From NCBI GenBank assembly GCA_029243665.1, contig JAQWRO010000120.1, positions 1 to 5,176 on the forward strand: a DNA stretch of 5,176 nucleotides, in the 5' to 3' direction. Below the pieces are notes generated by a model that was given only the letters and a program-made list of their open reading frames with translations, had not been told where the DNA came from and searched no databases. This document shows positions 1 to 5,176 of this stretch, piece after piece. A program made the translations under genes and the position numbers. Position 1 is the stretch's first letter. Each line of letters opens with the position of its first letter. This DNA is from Gammaproteobacteria bacterium. Lineage in GTDB: Bacteria; Pseudomonadota; Gammaproteobacteria; Comchoanobacterales; Comchoanobacteraceae.

Positions 1-517
1 AACGATTGATTTGATATTGCAAACATGGCCTTGTTCTTTGTTTAAAGAAATAGTCCCGACAAGTTCTTATTTTAAAAGCCCTCTGTAAATGATCAATGGT
101 ATCTTTCACAGCACCTACATTTGAATATGGTCCATAAGACTTGTTTTTTGTATCTACTTTCCGAGTCATAAACAAACGTGGAAAAGCATGTTGAGATAAA
201 GAGACATATGGGAAGCTTTTATCGTCTTTTAATAGAATATTTAAAATTGGTTGATGCTTTTTTATCAACTTATTCTCTAAAAGAAATGCTTCATGCTCTG
301 TTGACGTTACAATAACCTCAAAGAAAGAAGATTTCTCTTGTATCAATTGAACTTTATGATACTTAGGTGGTTTTGAAAAGTAAGTTGAAACTCTTTTTTT
401 TAAATTTTTTGCTTTACCCACATAGATGGGTCTATTATCTGAGTCTATATAAATATATACCCCAGGCAGGCTGGGGACATGAGTTAATGAACTTTGAGCA
501 AAAGTAAATTTGCTCAA
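1..517 (-). CDS. uvrC: UvrABC excinuclease subunit C, N-terminal part (gene continues beyond the left edge)
   Basis: UvrC makes both incisions flanking a lesion in UvrABC nucleotide excision repair in the cytoplasm. Only codons 1-172 are in the window. The GIY-YIG nuclease domain is clear: G19-V20-Y21, then Y32-V33-G34, then the K-A-K-N-L-K-K-R segment whose R42 is the expected catalytic arginine. Next come E76-A-F-L-L-E81 with a probable metal-binding glutamate (E81), L-L-K-D-D-K-S-F-P-Y around residues 96-105, an F-P-R, a G-P-Y, and R-P-C-L-Q-Y-Q near the edge, all hallmarks of UvrC. The start is TTG at 517. There is no in-frame ATG between the preceding stop and the domain, AGGTGA (532-527) lies 9 bases upstream, and the 17 residues before P18-G-V-Y match the N-terminal length I recall for E. 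coli UvrC. The start is one base after the uvrY stop, so coupled translation is likely. The family assignment is secure; the start codon is inferred. Confidence 0.96.
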   Translation of the reverse strand, partial: MSKFTFAQSSLTHVPSLPGVYIYIDSDNRPIYVGKAKNLKKRVSTYFSKPPKYHKVQLIQEKSSFFEVIVTSTEHEAFLLENKLIKKHQPILNILLKDDKSFPYVSLSQHAFPRLFMTRKVDTKNKSYGPYSNVGAVKDTIDHLQRAFKIRTCRDYFFKQRTRPCLQYQINR

Positions 518-518
518 A
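493..518 (-). promoter_or_regulatory. Hairpin enclosing the uvrC start codon
   Basis: Seen directly: a perfect inverted repeat with arms TTTGAGCAAA (493-502) and TTTGCTCAAA (509-518), separated by 6 bases. In the minus-strand mRNA it would fold with the uvrC UUG (517-515) in the 5' arm, directly after the uvrY stop codon. It has no following U-tract, so it does not look like an intrinsic terminator. The inferred role is to block independent initiation at uvrC until ribosomes finishing uvrY open the stem. Folding and function are untested, and the stem is only moderately GC-rich. Confidence 0.6.
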
Positions 519-1163
519 CTATTCTTTCACCTGATCGAGCAAATTGTGTCTAAAAGCTAAATGCGTAAGTTCAACGTCACTTTTAATATTGAGCTTTTCA
601 AATATTCTATAACGATAACTATTTACTGTTTTAGGACTTAAACATAGTTTATCAGAAATTTCTTGAACCTTGTGCCCATTTACAATCATTAAAGCAACTT
701 GAAGCTCTCTTTCTGAAAGGGTATCAAAAGGTGTTTCACCTTGGTCTGTAATATGTTTAATTGCTAATTGACTAGCAATTTCAGGGCTAATATAGCGTTG
801 TCCAGCATAAACAGATCTAATTGCTTTAACCATTTCTGGCACTGAAGCACCTTTGGTTAGGTAACCGTAAGCACCTGCTTGTAACAATCTCGAAGGAAAT
901 AAATCGTCTTCACAAACTGTGAGTGCAATGATTTTTACTTCAGAATAAGTTCTAAGTATTTTCTTGGTTGCTTCTAAACCACCCATGCCTGGCATTTTAA
1001 TATCCATTAGAACGATATGCGGCTCATGATCTTTTAGCATTTTTATTGCATTTTCGCCATCAGCAGCTTCACCAATCACTTTAATGCCTGGTATATCAGA
1101 TAATAGTTTTTTTATACCTGTACGAATTAAATTTTGGTCATCAACTATAAATACCTTGATCAA
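519..1163 (-). CDS. uvrY: GacA/UvrY (LetA-like) two-component response regulator
   Basis: This is a NarL/FixJ-family response regulator of the GacA/UvrY/LetA group, 214 aa, a normal length for the family. The receiver domain (about residues 1-120) has the acidic pair D8-D9, phospho-acceptor D54 in L-M-D-I-K-M-P-G, T82 and K104. A LuxR-type helix-turn-helix fills about 147-207, with L-S-E-R-E-L (149-154) and L-S-P-K-T-V-N-S-Y-R (175-184). In known members a BarA/GacS/LetS sensor kinase phosphorylates the aspartate, and the regulator activates small RNAs that titrate CsrA/RsmA; no sensor or such RNA is in this window. The start is TTG at 1163, with AGGAGA (1176-1171) seven bases upstream and no better in-frame ATG. 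It follows the tRNA-Ser 3' end by 23 bases and is followed one base later by uvrC, the usual gammaproteobacterial pairing. gacA and letA are alternative names in other genera. Confidence 0.95.
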   Translation of the reverse strand: MIKVFIVDDQNLIRTGIKKLLSDIPGIKVIGEAADGENAIKMLKDHEPHIVLMDIKMPGMGGLEATKKILRTYSEVKIIALTVCEDDLFPSRLLQAGAYGYLTKGASVPEMVKAIRSVYAGQRYISPEIASQLAIKHITDQGETPFDTLSERELQVALMIVNGHKVQEISDKLCLSPKTVNSYRYRIFEKLNIKSDVELTHLAFRHNLLDQVKE

Positions 1164-1170
1164 TTTATTA

Positions 1171-1176
1171 TCTCCT
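1171..1176 (-). promoter_or_regulatory. Ribosome binding site fixing the UUG start of uvrY
   Basis: AGGAGA on the minus strand, seven bases before TTG at 1163. No ATG lies in frame between this site and the receiver domain, whose hydrophobic first strand and D8-D9 pair sit at the right distance from the UUG. Confidence 0.8.
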
Positions 1177-1186
1177 ATTCGTTTAA

Positions 1187-1276
1187 TGGCGGAGAGACAG
1201 GGATTCGAACCCTGGAAGGAGTTGCCCCCTTAACGGTTTTCAAGACCGCCGCTTTCGACCGCTCAGCCATCTCTCC
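1187..1276 (-). tRNA. serT: tRNA-Ser, anticodon UGA
   Basis: A complete class II tRNA of 90 nt including an encoded CCA (1189-1187). The acceptor arms GGAGAGA (1276-1270) and TCTCTCC (1197-1191) pair perfectly, with discriminator G at 1190. The anticodon loop CTTGAAA (1244-1238) places UGA at 1242-1240. The long variable arm AAGGGG-GCAA-CTCCTT and the T arm CAGGG-TTCGAAT-CCCTG are both present, as expected for a serine tRNA. It decodes UCA and wobble-related serine codons. It has its own promoter at 1293-1321, and no terminator separates it from uvrY. serT is the E. coli name for this isoacceptor. Confidence 0.97.
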
Positions 1277-1292
1277 ATAATTACCGTATTTA

Positions 1293-1321
1293 AATATAAC
1301 CTATTTTCAATTAAAGGACAA
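1293..1321 (-). promoter_or_regulatory. Sigma-70-type promoter for tRNA-Ser (and probably uvrY-uvrC)
   Basis: On the minus strand, -35 TTGTCC (1321-1316), a 17-base spacer and -10 TATATT (1298-1293). Transcription would begin near 1286, about ten bases before the mature tRNA 5' end at 1276. The spacing and hexamers are good. Because no terminator follows the tRNA, the same promoter could serve uvrY and uvrC; this is an inference. Confidence 0.65.
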
Positions 1322-1326
1322 TTGAA
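1306..1326. repeat. 21-bp dyad over the -35 region of the tRNA-Ser promoter
   Basis: Perfect inverted repeat TTCAATT (1306-1312), 7-base gap, AATTGAA (1320-1326). It covers the -35 hexamer and part of the spacer of the minus-strand promoter. The arm length and the centre-to-centre spacing of 14 bp could suit a dimeric regulator, but the arms are AT-rich and chance is possible. Confidence 0.4.
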
Positions 1327-1363
1327 TTATCACGCCTTGTAAGACTTTTGCTCGATCAATGTA

Positions 1364-1373
1364 ATACATGTAT
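1364..1373. repeat. Palindrome ATACATGTAT in the tRNA-Ser/yccA divergent region
   Basis: A perfect 10-bp palindrome, about 24 bases upstream of the yccA -35 position and about 40 bases upstream of the tRNA promoter. It could be an operator for either gene, but no regulator can be named from it. Confidence 0.25.
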
Positions 1374-1396
1374 GATTTAGTAAAAAATATTCTATT

Positions 1397-1425
1397 TTGC
1401 GCTATAGTTACAAGAATGTTATAAT
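1397..1425 (+). promoter_or_regulatory. Extended -10 promoter of yccA
   Basis: A consensus -10 TATAAT (1420-1425) is preceded by TGT (1417-1419), giving the extended -10 form TGnTATAAT. The -35 position, TTGCGC (1397-1402) at a 17-base spacing, matches the consensus only in TTG, as is common for extended -10 promoters. Predicted start is near 1432, leaving a leader of about 18 bases that contains little besides the ribosome binding site. Confidence 0.75.
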
Positions 1426-1449
1426 AGTTATTAAAGGAGATAACTGCAT

Positions 1450-2121
1450 ATGAGAAATAGAGTTAACGTTGCTTCGCGATCAAGAAGCCAAATTTCAGAA
1501 AACACTGTTTTAAAGAATACCTATATGTTACTGGGCATGACTTTTTGCTTTTCAGCCATTATGGCTCTGGTTAGTTTAATGACCAATGCCGCACCAATAA
1601 ATCCTCTTTTATGGTTAGCAGCCATGTTTGGTCTGCAATATGCTACTGTAGCAAACAGTCAAACAGCTTGGGGCATCCCAATGATTTTTGCCTTTACTGG
1701 CTTTATGGGGTATTCCATTGGTCCTATCATTGCTTTATACCTAGGTGCTTATTCAAATGGTAGTGAGTTAGTATTTACATCCCTTGGTGCAACAGGTGTT
1801 ATATTTTTTGCATTATCTGGTTATGTCATTGCCAATGGTAAGGATTACTCATACATGGGTGGCATGCTGTTTGTAGCTATTTTAGTTGCATTTATGGCAG
1901 GTATTGGTGCCATGCTATTTAACATGCCTATATTAAGCATTGTTGTTTCGGGTGCATTTGCATTGATTTCATCTGGTCTTATATTATTCCACACAAGTGA
2001 AATCATACACGGTGGCGAAAAAAACTATATTTTAGCAACCATGTCTATTTTCATTGCTATTTATAATTTATTCCTAAGCTTGCTAAGAATCTTAGCTTTC
2101 TTTGCTGGTAATAGAGACTAA
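1450..2121 (+). CDS. yccA: YccA-type Bax inhibitor-1 family inner-membrane protein
   Basis: A 223-aa polytopic membrane protein of the Bax inhibitor-1 (TMBIM/UPF0005) family, closest in character to E. coli YccA, a substrate and modulator of the FtsH membrane protease (known for the family). The sequence shows a cytosolic N-terminal tail of about 22 residues, then about seven hydrophobic segments near 24-44, 50-68, 74-99, 106-128, 135-157, 160-182 and 193-218. Family-like stretches are L-K-N-T-Y-M-L-L-G (21-29), H-G-G-E-K-N-Y-I (187-194) and Y-N-L-F-L-S-L-L (205-212). The start ATG has AAAGGAGA (1433-1440) nine bases upstream. The gene is monocistronic: its own extended -10 promoter precedes it and an intrinsic terminator follows 21 bases after the stop. 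By eye, the positions of the two aspartates important in pH-gated BI-1 homologues appear to be H181 and A203. The family is secure; a role at FtsH is inferred from homology. Confidence 0.93.
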   Translation: MRNRVNVASRSRSQISENTVLKNTYMLLGMTFCFSAIMALVSLMTNAAPINPLLWLAAMFGLQYATVANSQTAWGIPMIFAFTGFMGYSIGPIIALYLGAYSNGSELVFTSLGATGVIFFALSGYVIANGKDYSYMGGMLFVAILVAFMAGIGAMLFNMPILSIVVSGAFALISSGLILFHTSEIIHGGEKNYILATMSIFIAIYNLFLSLLRILAFFAGNRD

Positions 2122-2142
2122 TTTAAAAAAAGACTTTTTTCG

Positions 2143-2166
2143 ACCCTCCTTTTGGAGGGTTTTTTT
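2143..2166 (+). terminator. Intrinsic terminator of yccA
   Basis: Stem ACCCTCC (2143-2149) and GGAGGGT (2154-2160), loop TTTT, followed by a run of T to 2166. An A-tract (2125-2131) upstream may extend the pairing. It begins 21 bases after the yccA stop. The stop codon of the convergent recombinase (TAA, 2167-2165) lies in the T-tract. On the minus strand a T7 run appears only about 13 bases beyond the stem, so termination in that direction is possible but weaker. Confidence 0.92.
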
Positions 2167-3349
2167 ATTCGAACACAAGTGGTTTTTTTCTAGCACTATC
2201 GTGCCGTGCTTGTTGATCAACATCAATGTAACGATCTGTAATGGTCACATTATCGTGACCCGCATCATCTCTTACATGCTCTCTTGGTCTATATTGAACA
2301 TCAGCTGAAATAGAGGTATGTCTTAACCAATGAACCGTTGCCTGCGACAATGCTTTGGCCTCATCATGATCACCCATGGCTTCTAATTCAACAATTGCCA
2401 TATCAAAACAATGCTGAATGATATTCCTAACTTGCCTAATGCCTAAACCACCGCTACCTTTAAATTTTGGACAAAGCGGAATGTTTTCACCTGGCACAGG
2501 ATAATCATCAAGCCTTAACCAACGTCTAAATCGAATCAGCATATCAAGCATTACATCACTCACAGCAATCTCTCGATATTTATTGCCCTTACCTACGGTT
2601 GTATACCAATAACAGTCATGTGCATCTTTTATGAAGTCGGTCATCATTGGCAATCGCCTATCGGTTTGAGAAACTTCTGAAATCCTCAAACCTAATAAAT
2701 AAAACATCGAAAGTAAAAACAAGTGTCTTTCATATTTATCATCTTTAACACATGCTTTTTGAATGACTTCAATGACTTTAGACCACTGTTTTGCAGTTAA
2801 CTTTCTTGTCACACGAGTGACAGGTGCATTTTGAATGTATTGTTTTTTTTGTCTTAACATTAAAACAGGGTTTCGACCGATACAACCTTCTTGAACTAAA
2901 TAAGCATACATTGTACTCAATGAAGCCACCAAAGCCTGTAGGGATTTATCACTTAAAGTTTTATTAAGAAATGGACGCCATTTATCATTTGGGACCCTAA
3001 GGCCATTGTCGTTAACAAATCGAGGAACCATAACATTGCTACGCCAACTTTCAGGTGGGTTCCTCACAAACTTTAGATAAGCCTGAATGCTTAAACGGTC
3101 ACAGCCAAAGATGCCTTTTTCATGAATCAACCATGCCCAATGGAAAAACCTTTCAACCTCTCTGCGATAGGCATTAAATGTATCTGGAGAACCTGTATAT
3201 GCTGTAAGAAAATTAAATATATGTTTATATTCATCTTTTGCAGCTTGAGAAAAATTTTTAAGATGCTGCATAGCAGATGATTGCACATCTAAATGAAAGT
3301 CAATTGTATCAAACAAAGCTAAAGGATTTTTATTTACTTTACTTACCAT
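2165..3349 (-). CDS. Tyrosine recombinase / phage-type integrase
   Basis: A 394-aa site-specific recombinase of the tyrosine integrase family. Such enzymes cut and rejoin DNA through a 3'-phosphotyrosine intermediate. An N-terminal SAM-like core-binding domain probably covers about residues 35-155, and the catalytic domain about 180-385. All active-site residues are visible: R222 in G-L-R-I-S-E, K254 in V-G-K-G-N-K, H340 and R343 in H-W-L-R-H, H365 in A-G-H-D, and nucleophile Y374 in D-R-Y-I-D. The enzyme therefore looks intact. The start chosen is ATG 3349, with GGTGA five bases upstream (3359-3355). GTG 3358, three codons earlier and five bases after AAAGGGG, is nearly as good. The open frame runs on upstream to 3547, but that part lacks ribosome binding sites and overlaps the divergent gene. 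It converges with yccA and diverges from the unknown membrane protein gene. No cognate attachment site or other phage gene is visible, so phage, island or solitary chromosomal origin cannot be told. Confidence 0.93.
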   Translation of the reverse strand: MVSKVNKNPLALFDTIDFHLDVQSSAMQHLKNFSQAAKDEYKHIFNFLTAYTGSPDTFNAYRREVERFFHWAWLIHEKGIFGCDRLSIQAYLKFVRNPPESWRSNVMVPRFVNDNGLRVPNDKWRPFLNKTLSDKSLQALVASLSTMYAYLVQEGCIGRNPVLMLRQKKQYIQNAPVTRVTRKLTAKQWSKVIEVIQKACVKDDKYERHLFLLSMFYLLGLRISEVSQTDRRLPMMTDFIKDAHDCYWYTTVGKGNKYREIAVSDVMLDMLIRFRRWLRLDDYPVPGENIPLCPKFKGSGGLGIRQVRNIIQHCFDMAIVELEAMGDHDEAKALSQATVHWLRHTSISADVQYRPREHVRDDAGHDNVTITDRYIDVDQQARHDSARKKPLVFE

Positions 3350-3373
3350 TTTTATCACCAATACCCCTTTCAT

Positions 3374-3401
3374 ACTATATTTAGCTGGTGGTTGAAGTAA
3401 A
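3374..3401 (-). promoter_or_regulatory. Possible promoter of the tyrosine recombinase
   Basis: On the minus strand, TTTACT (3401-3396), a 16-base spacer and TATAGT (3379-3374). Transcription would start near 3367, only about 18 bases before ATG 3349 and inside or just before the AAAGGGG stretch. Placing transcription here supports the shorter protein start. The hexamers are imperfect and the region is AT-rich, so this is tentative. Confidence 0.4.
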
Positions 3402-3481
3402 GCTTTTACGGATAGTAATAATAAAAATAATATTGGCATAAAAATAAGTAGCAATAGATGAGACCTAATATAGAGAACCTC

Positions 3482-3522
3482 AATAATTTGTAATAATTCA
3501 ATATATTGTGTAATGTGATACT
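3482..3522 (+). promoter_or_regulatory. Repeat-bearing upstream region of the 533-aa gene; promoter uncertain
   Basis: Seen: a direct repeat AATAATT at 3482-3488 and 3492-3498 (10-bp period) and a perfect palindrome CAATATATTG (3499-3508). Candidate promoter elements are TTGTAA (3488-3493) with TAATGT (3511-3516) at 17 bases, or TATATT (3502-3507) without a clear -35. No choice can be made confidently. The palindrome overlaps the candidate core promoter, so it could be an operator. Confidence 0.3.
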
Positions 3523-3537
3523 TGTAGGAGATTGCAT

Positions 3538-5139
3538 ATGAGCCCATTAAGAGATAAGCTTAGAGAAACTTTTCATCTATCCTTAAATTTTTATCTAAGC
3601 TTAATTGTTATTGTTTTAGCGTGCATTACTTATGGTATTTTTTACTACGGTATTCTAGCAACCATAATTAAATGTGGGATGATTCTTACATTTTTTCTTT
3701 CAATACCCCCTTTAGAAAGCCTTTGTTTTTTATTAACCAATAAATTACCTGAAATTAATTTTAAACGTTTTTTTCAAATTAATTTGTTGTTTTTTATAAT
3801 ATATTTGGCTTTAAGTTTTGCAATCTTATTTGGCTTTACAATTCCAATACCAATGATACTCGCAATATTCTTTTTTGGTCACGAGACATTTTTAGTCATT
3901 CTATTTTCATATTATAATTTTGGCATGGATTTACATCATATGAGAACTTTATTTTGGCAAGGACACCTGAGTGTTGTTCAAATGATATTTGCTATGGGCA
4001 ATTATAACATCATAAATTCATTAGGTTATTCTAAGGTCAAAACGCTCTTTCAAAATAAAATTGTTACCCTAGACAAACTTAAAACATGTAATCAAACAAC
4101 TATAAATGCTTTGGACAACGAAGCAATTTATAATGACCTTTTATATAAACGAATCAGTTGGGATGAAGTCCTTCCTAGAATTATGGAACTAGCAAGACAA
4201 AATGCAATTAGGTACACAATCAATAAACCACAAAGCACACATACAGCTTCAGTCCATGAAAGCGTTAGTAAATCTGCAAAAAAACTATCTAAAAAATTTA
4301 ACAAGCAAACCAACGTTACTCCAGAAATAAATAAATTAAAAGAACAAATAACAAACTTTCAGCCAAATGCACATATTTCTGTTCACCAAAAACAGGTGGC
4401 ATTACGTAGTTTCAATAAACATATAGATTTTTTTGATCTAGGCTCAGTTGTCTCATATAACCAACTCATTGCCCTAACCTTTGTTGGAGCCAAGAATGAC
4501 GATTATAGACAACATACATTCAATGATTATCTAGAAGCCATCATCCTTGCTTTTTATGAGGTACAAAGAGGCTATAATTTAAATGAAGCTGGCATTGATG
4601 ATATGAAGAAAGATGACATGCCTATTTGTGAAAGCGGAAGTTTTAATAAAATAGTCGAAAAAATGGTTGGCATTCTGCCTGATTGTGAAATCAAAAACAT
4701 TAACTATGAAGTTATCTATTTACAGCTTTTTAGCACCATCAAAAGTGAAATTATAAATCTATTTACAAAACCTAAAACCATCATTTTACCCAAAAGCACT
4801 GCATCAACTGATGATTCAACATTATTAGATGAAATACTAATCAAAGACGCTTACAATCAGCAACAACCGCTTAAAACAAAACTAATTAATAACATTAAGG
4901 TCATACTTGAAAAAGAATTCAAAAGCCACCTACATAAAGTAACGACTGATGGATATACACTCGATCAATTCATTAGTGATGGTTTAGATAACGATGAAAC
5001 TATGAATTGCTTACATGATGAGATAAAAAAACAGCAGAATCTTAAAACAGACGGAATGGTTAGTGACGTTTCAATCTTTGGGGAAAACACATCAAATACT
5101 GACGAGAATTATAACGGACTTAATTGTTCACCTACTTAA
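3538..5139 (+). CDS. Unrecognised membrane-anchored protein, 533 aa
   Basis: I do not recognise the family. The start is ATG 3538 with AGGAGA (3526-3531) six bases upstream; a TTG at 3532 is too close to that site. The N-terminal third is strongly hydrophobic, with about four membrane segments near residues 17-38, 39-65, 79-100 and 103-125. A soluble, mostly polar region of about 400 residues follows, rich in K, N, Q and D. A lysine-rich, possibly disordered linker spans about 235-275. A compact region of about 280-410 contains Y-E-V-Q-R-G-Y-N (340-347), then D-D, then P-I-C-E-S-G-S-F-N-K-I-V-E-K (362-375) with C364, which looks like a folded core. The tail (about 480-533) is acidic and ends in C-S-P-T. 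No signal peptide cleavage site, nucleotide-binding loop or enzyme motif is apparent. The gene is transcribed divergently from the tyrosine recombinase and looks even more AT-rich than yccA. A secreted effector or island-borne membrane factor is possible but unsupported by a specific motif. Confidence 0.85.
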   Translation: MSPLRDKLRETFHLSLNFYLSLIVIVLACITYGIFYYGILATIIKCGMILTFFLSIPPLESLCFLLTNKLPEINFKRFFQINLLFFIIYLALSFAILFGFTIPIPMILAIFFFGHETFLVILFSYYNFGMDLHHMRTLFWQGHLSVVQMIFAMGNYNIINSLGYSKVKTLFQNKIVTLDKLKTCNQTTINALDNEAIYNDLLYKRISWDEVLPRIMELARQNAIRYTINKPQSTHTASVHESVSKSAKKLSKKFNKQTNVTPEINKLKEQITNFQPNAHISVHQKQVALRSFNKHIDFFDLGSVVSYNQLIALTFVGAKNDDYRQHTFNDYLEAIILAFYEVQRGYNLNEAGIDDMKKDDMPICESGSFNKIVEKMVGILPDCEIKNINYEVIYLQLFSTIKSEIINLFTKPKTIILPKSTASTDDSTLLDEILIKDAYNQQQPLKTKLINNIKVILEKEFKSHLHKVTTDGYTLDQFISDGLDNDETMNCLHDEIKKQQNLKTDGMVSDVSIFGENTSNTDENYNGLNCSPT

Positions 5140-5176
5140 AAGCTACTATACACCAATTATCATTTGACGACTAAAT

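Noticed and set aside
1187..1276. tRNA-Ser as the attachment site of the tyrosine recombinase
   Set aside because: tRNA genes are common targets, but no second copy of the tRNA 3' end is found in the window, and yccA, with its own promoter and terminator, lies between the two.
1339..1344. TGTAAG as half of a GacA-binding box upstream of tRNA-Ser and yccA
   Set aside because: The matching CTTACA half is absent at the required spacing, and a lone six-base word is expected by chance.
2102..2308. Plus-strand open frame of 68 codons overlapping the end of yccA and the recombinase 3' end
   Set aside because: It runs through the yccA terminator, lacks a ribosome binding site and lies antisense to the catalytic end of a clear gene.
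3350..3547. In-frame N-terminal extension of the recombinase by 66 codons, encoding a very hydrophobic, leucine-rich stretch that looks like a membrane helix
   Set aside because: Neither the ATG at 3547 nor the one at 3439 has a ribosome binding site, the frame overlaps the start of the divergent gene, and T-rich DNA gives Leu/Ile/Phe codons by chance. Tyrosine recombinases are not membrane proteins, and a candidate promoter lies inside this stretch.
4128..4313. Minus-strand open frame of 61 codons inside the 533-aa gene
   Set aside because: It lies fully antisense to the longer gene, with no sign of a ribosome binding site or family resemblance.
5128..5136. C-terminal Cys-Ser-Pro-Thr of the 533-aa protein as a CaaX prenylation signal
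   Set aside because: Cysteine is at the fourth-last place, but the next two residues are serine and proline rather than aliphatic, so the motif is poor.
5140..5176. Terminator after the 533-aa gene
   Set aside because: No hairpin followed by a T-run can be seen in the remaining 37 bases; it may lie beyond the edge.

Overview
The window looks like a piece of an AT-rich gammaproteobacterial chromosome. The main support is the linked pair uvrY/gacA-type response regulator then uvrC on one strand, an arrangement typical of gammaproteobacteria. The low GC content and the GacA-like (LetA-like) regulator would fit the Legionellales or a relative, but that placement is inference and no marker here fixes the genus.

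Layout. Bases 1-1276 (minus strand) read, in transcription order, tRNA-Ser(UGA), the uvrY/gacA response regulator, and the first 172 codons of uvrC, which runs off the left edge. A good sigma-70-type promoter lies just upstream of the tRNA. No terminator is visible between the three genes, so they probably form one transcript. Both protein genes start with UUG, and the uvrC UUG lies inside a perfect 10-bp inverted repeat. Bases 1277-1449 are a divergent promoter region. Bases 1450-2121 (plus strand) encode a seven-helix Bax inhibitor-1 family protein of the YccA type, with an extended -10 promoter and a strong intrinsic terminator at 2143-2166.

Bases 2165-5139 look accessory. A complete tyrosine recombinase (394 aa, minus strand) converges on yccA, with its stop codon inside the yccA terminator. 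Divergent from it, across about 190 bp of AT-rich DNA, is a 533-aa protein I do not recognise. It has about four N-terminal membrane helices and a roughly 400-residue soluble region with a compact conserved-looking core around Q343-R344-G345-Y346-N347 and C364. No attachment-site repeats, transposase or CRISPR are visible.

How the genes relate: uvrY and uvrC are linked by transcription and probably by translational coupling rather than by shared biochemistry, one being a global regulator and the other a DNA-repair nuclease. YccA is expected to act in membrane protein quality control through FtsH. The recombinase and the 533-aa membrane protein form a divergent pair, and the latter is the main unknown of the window.
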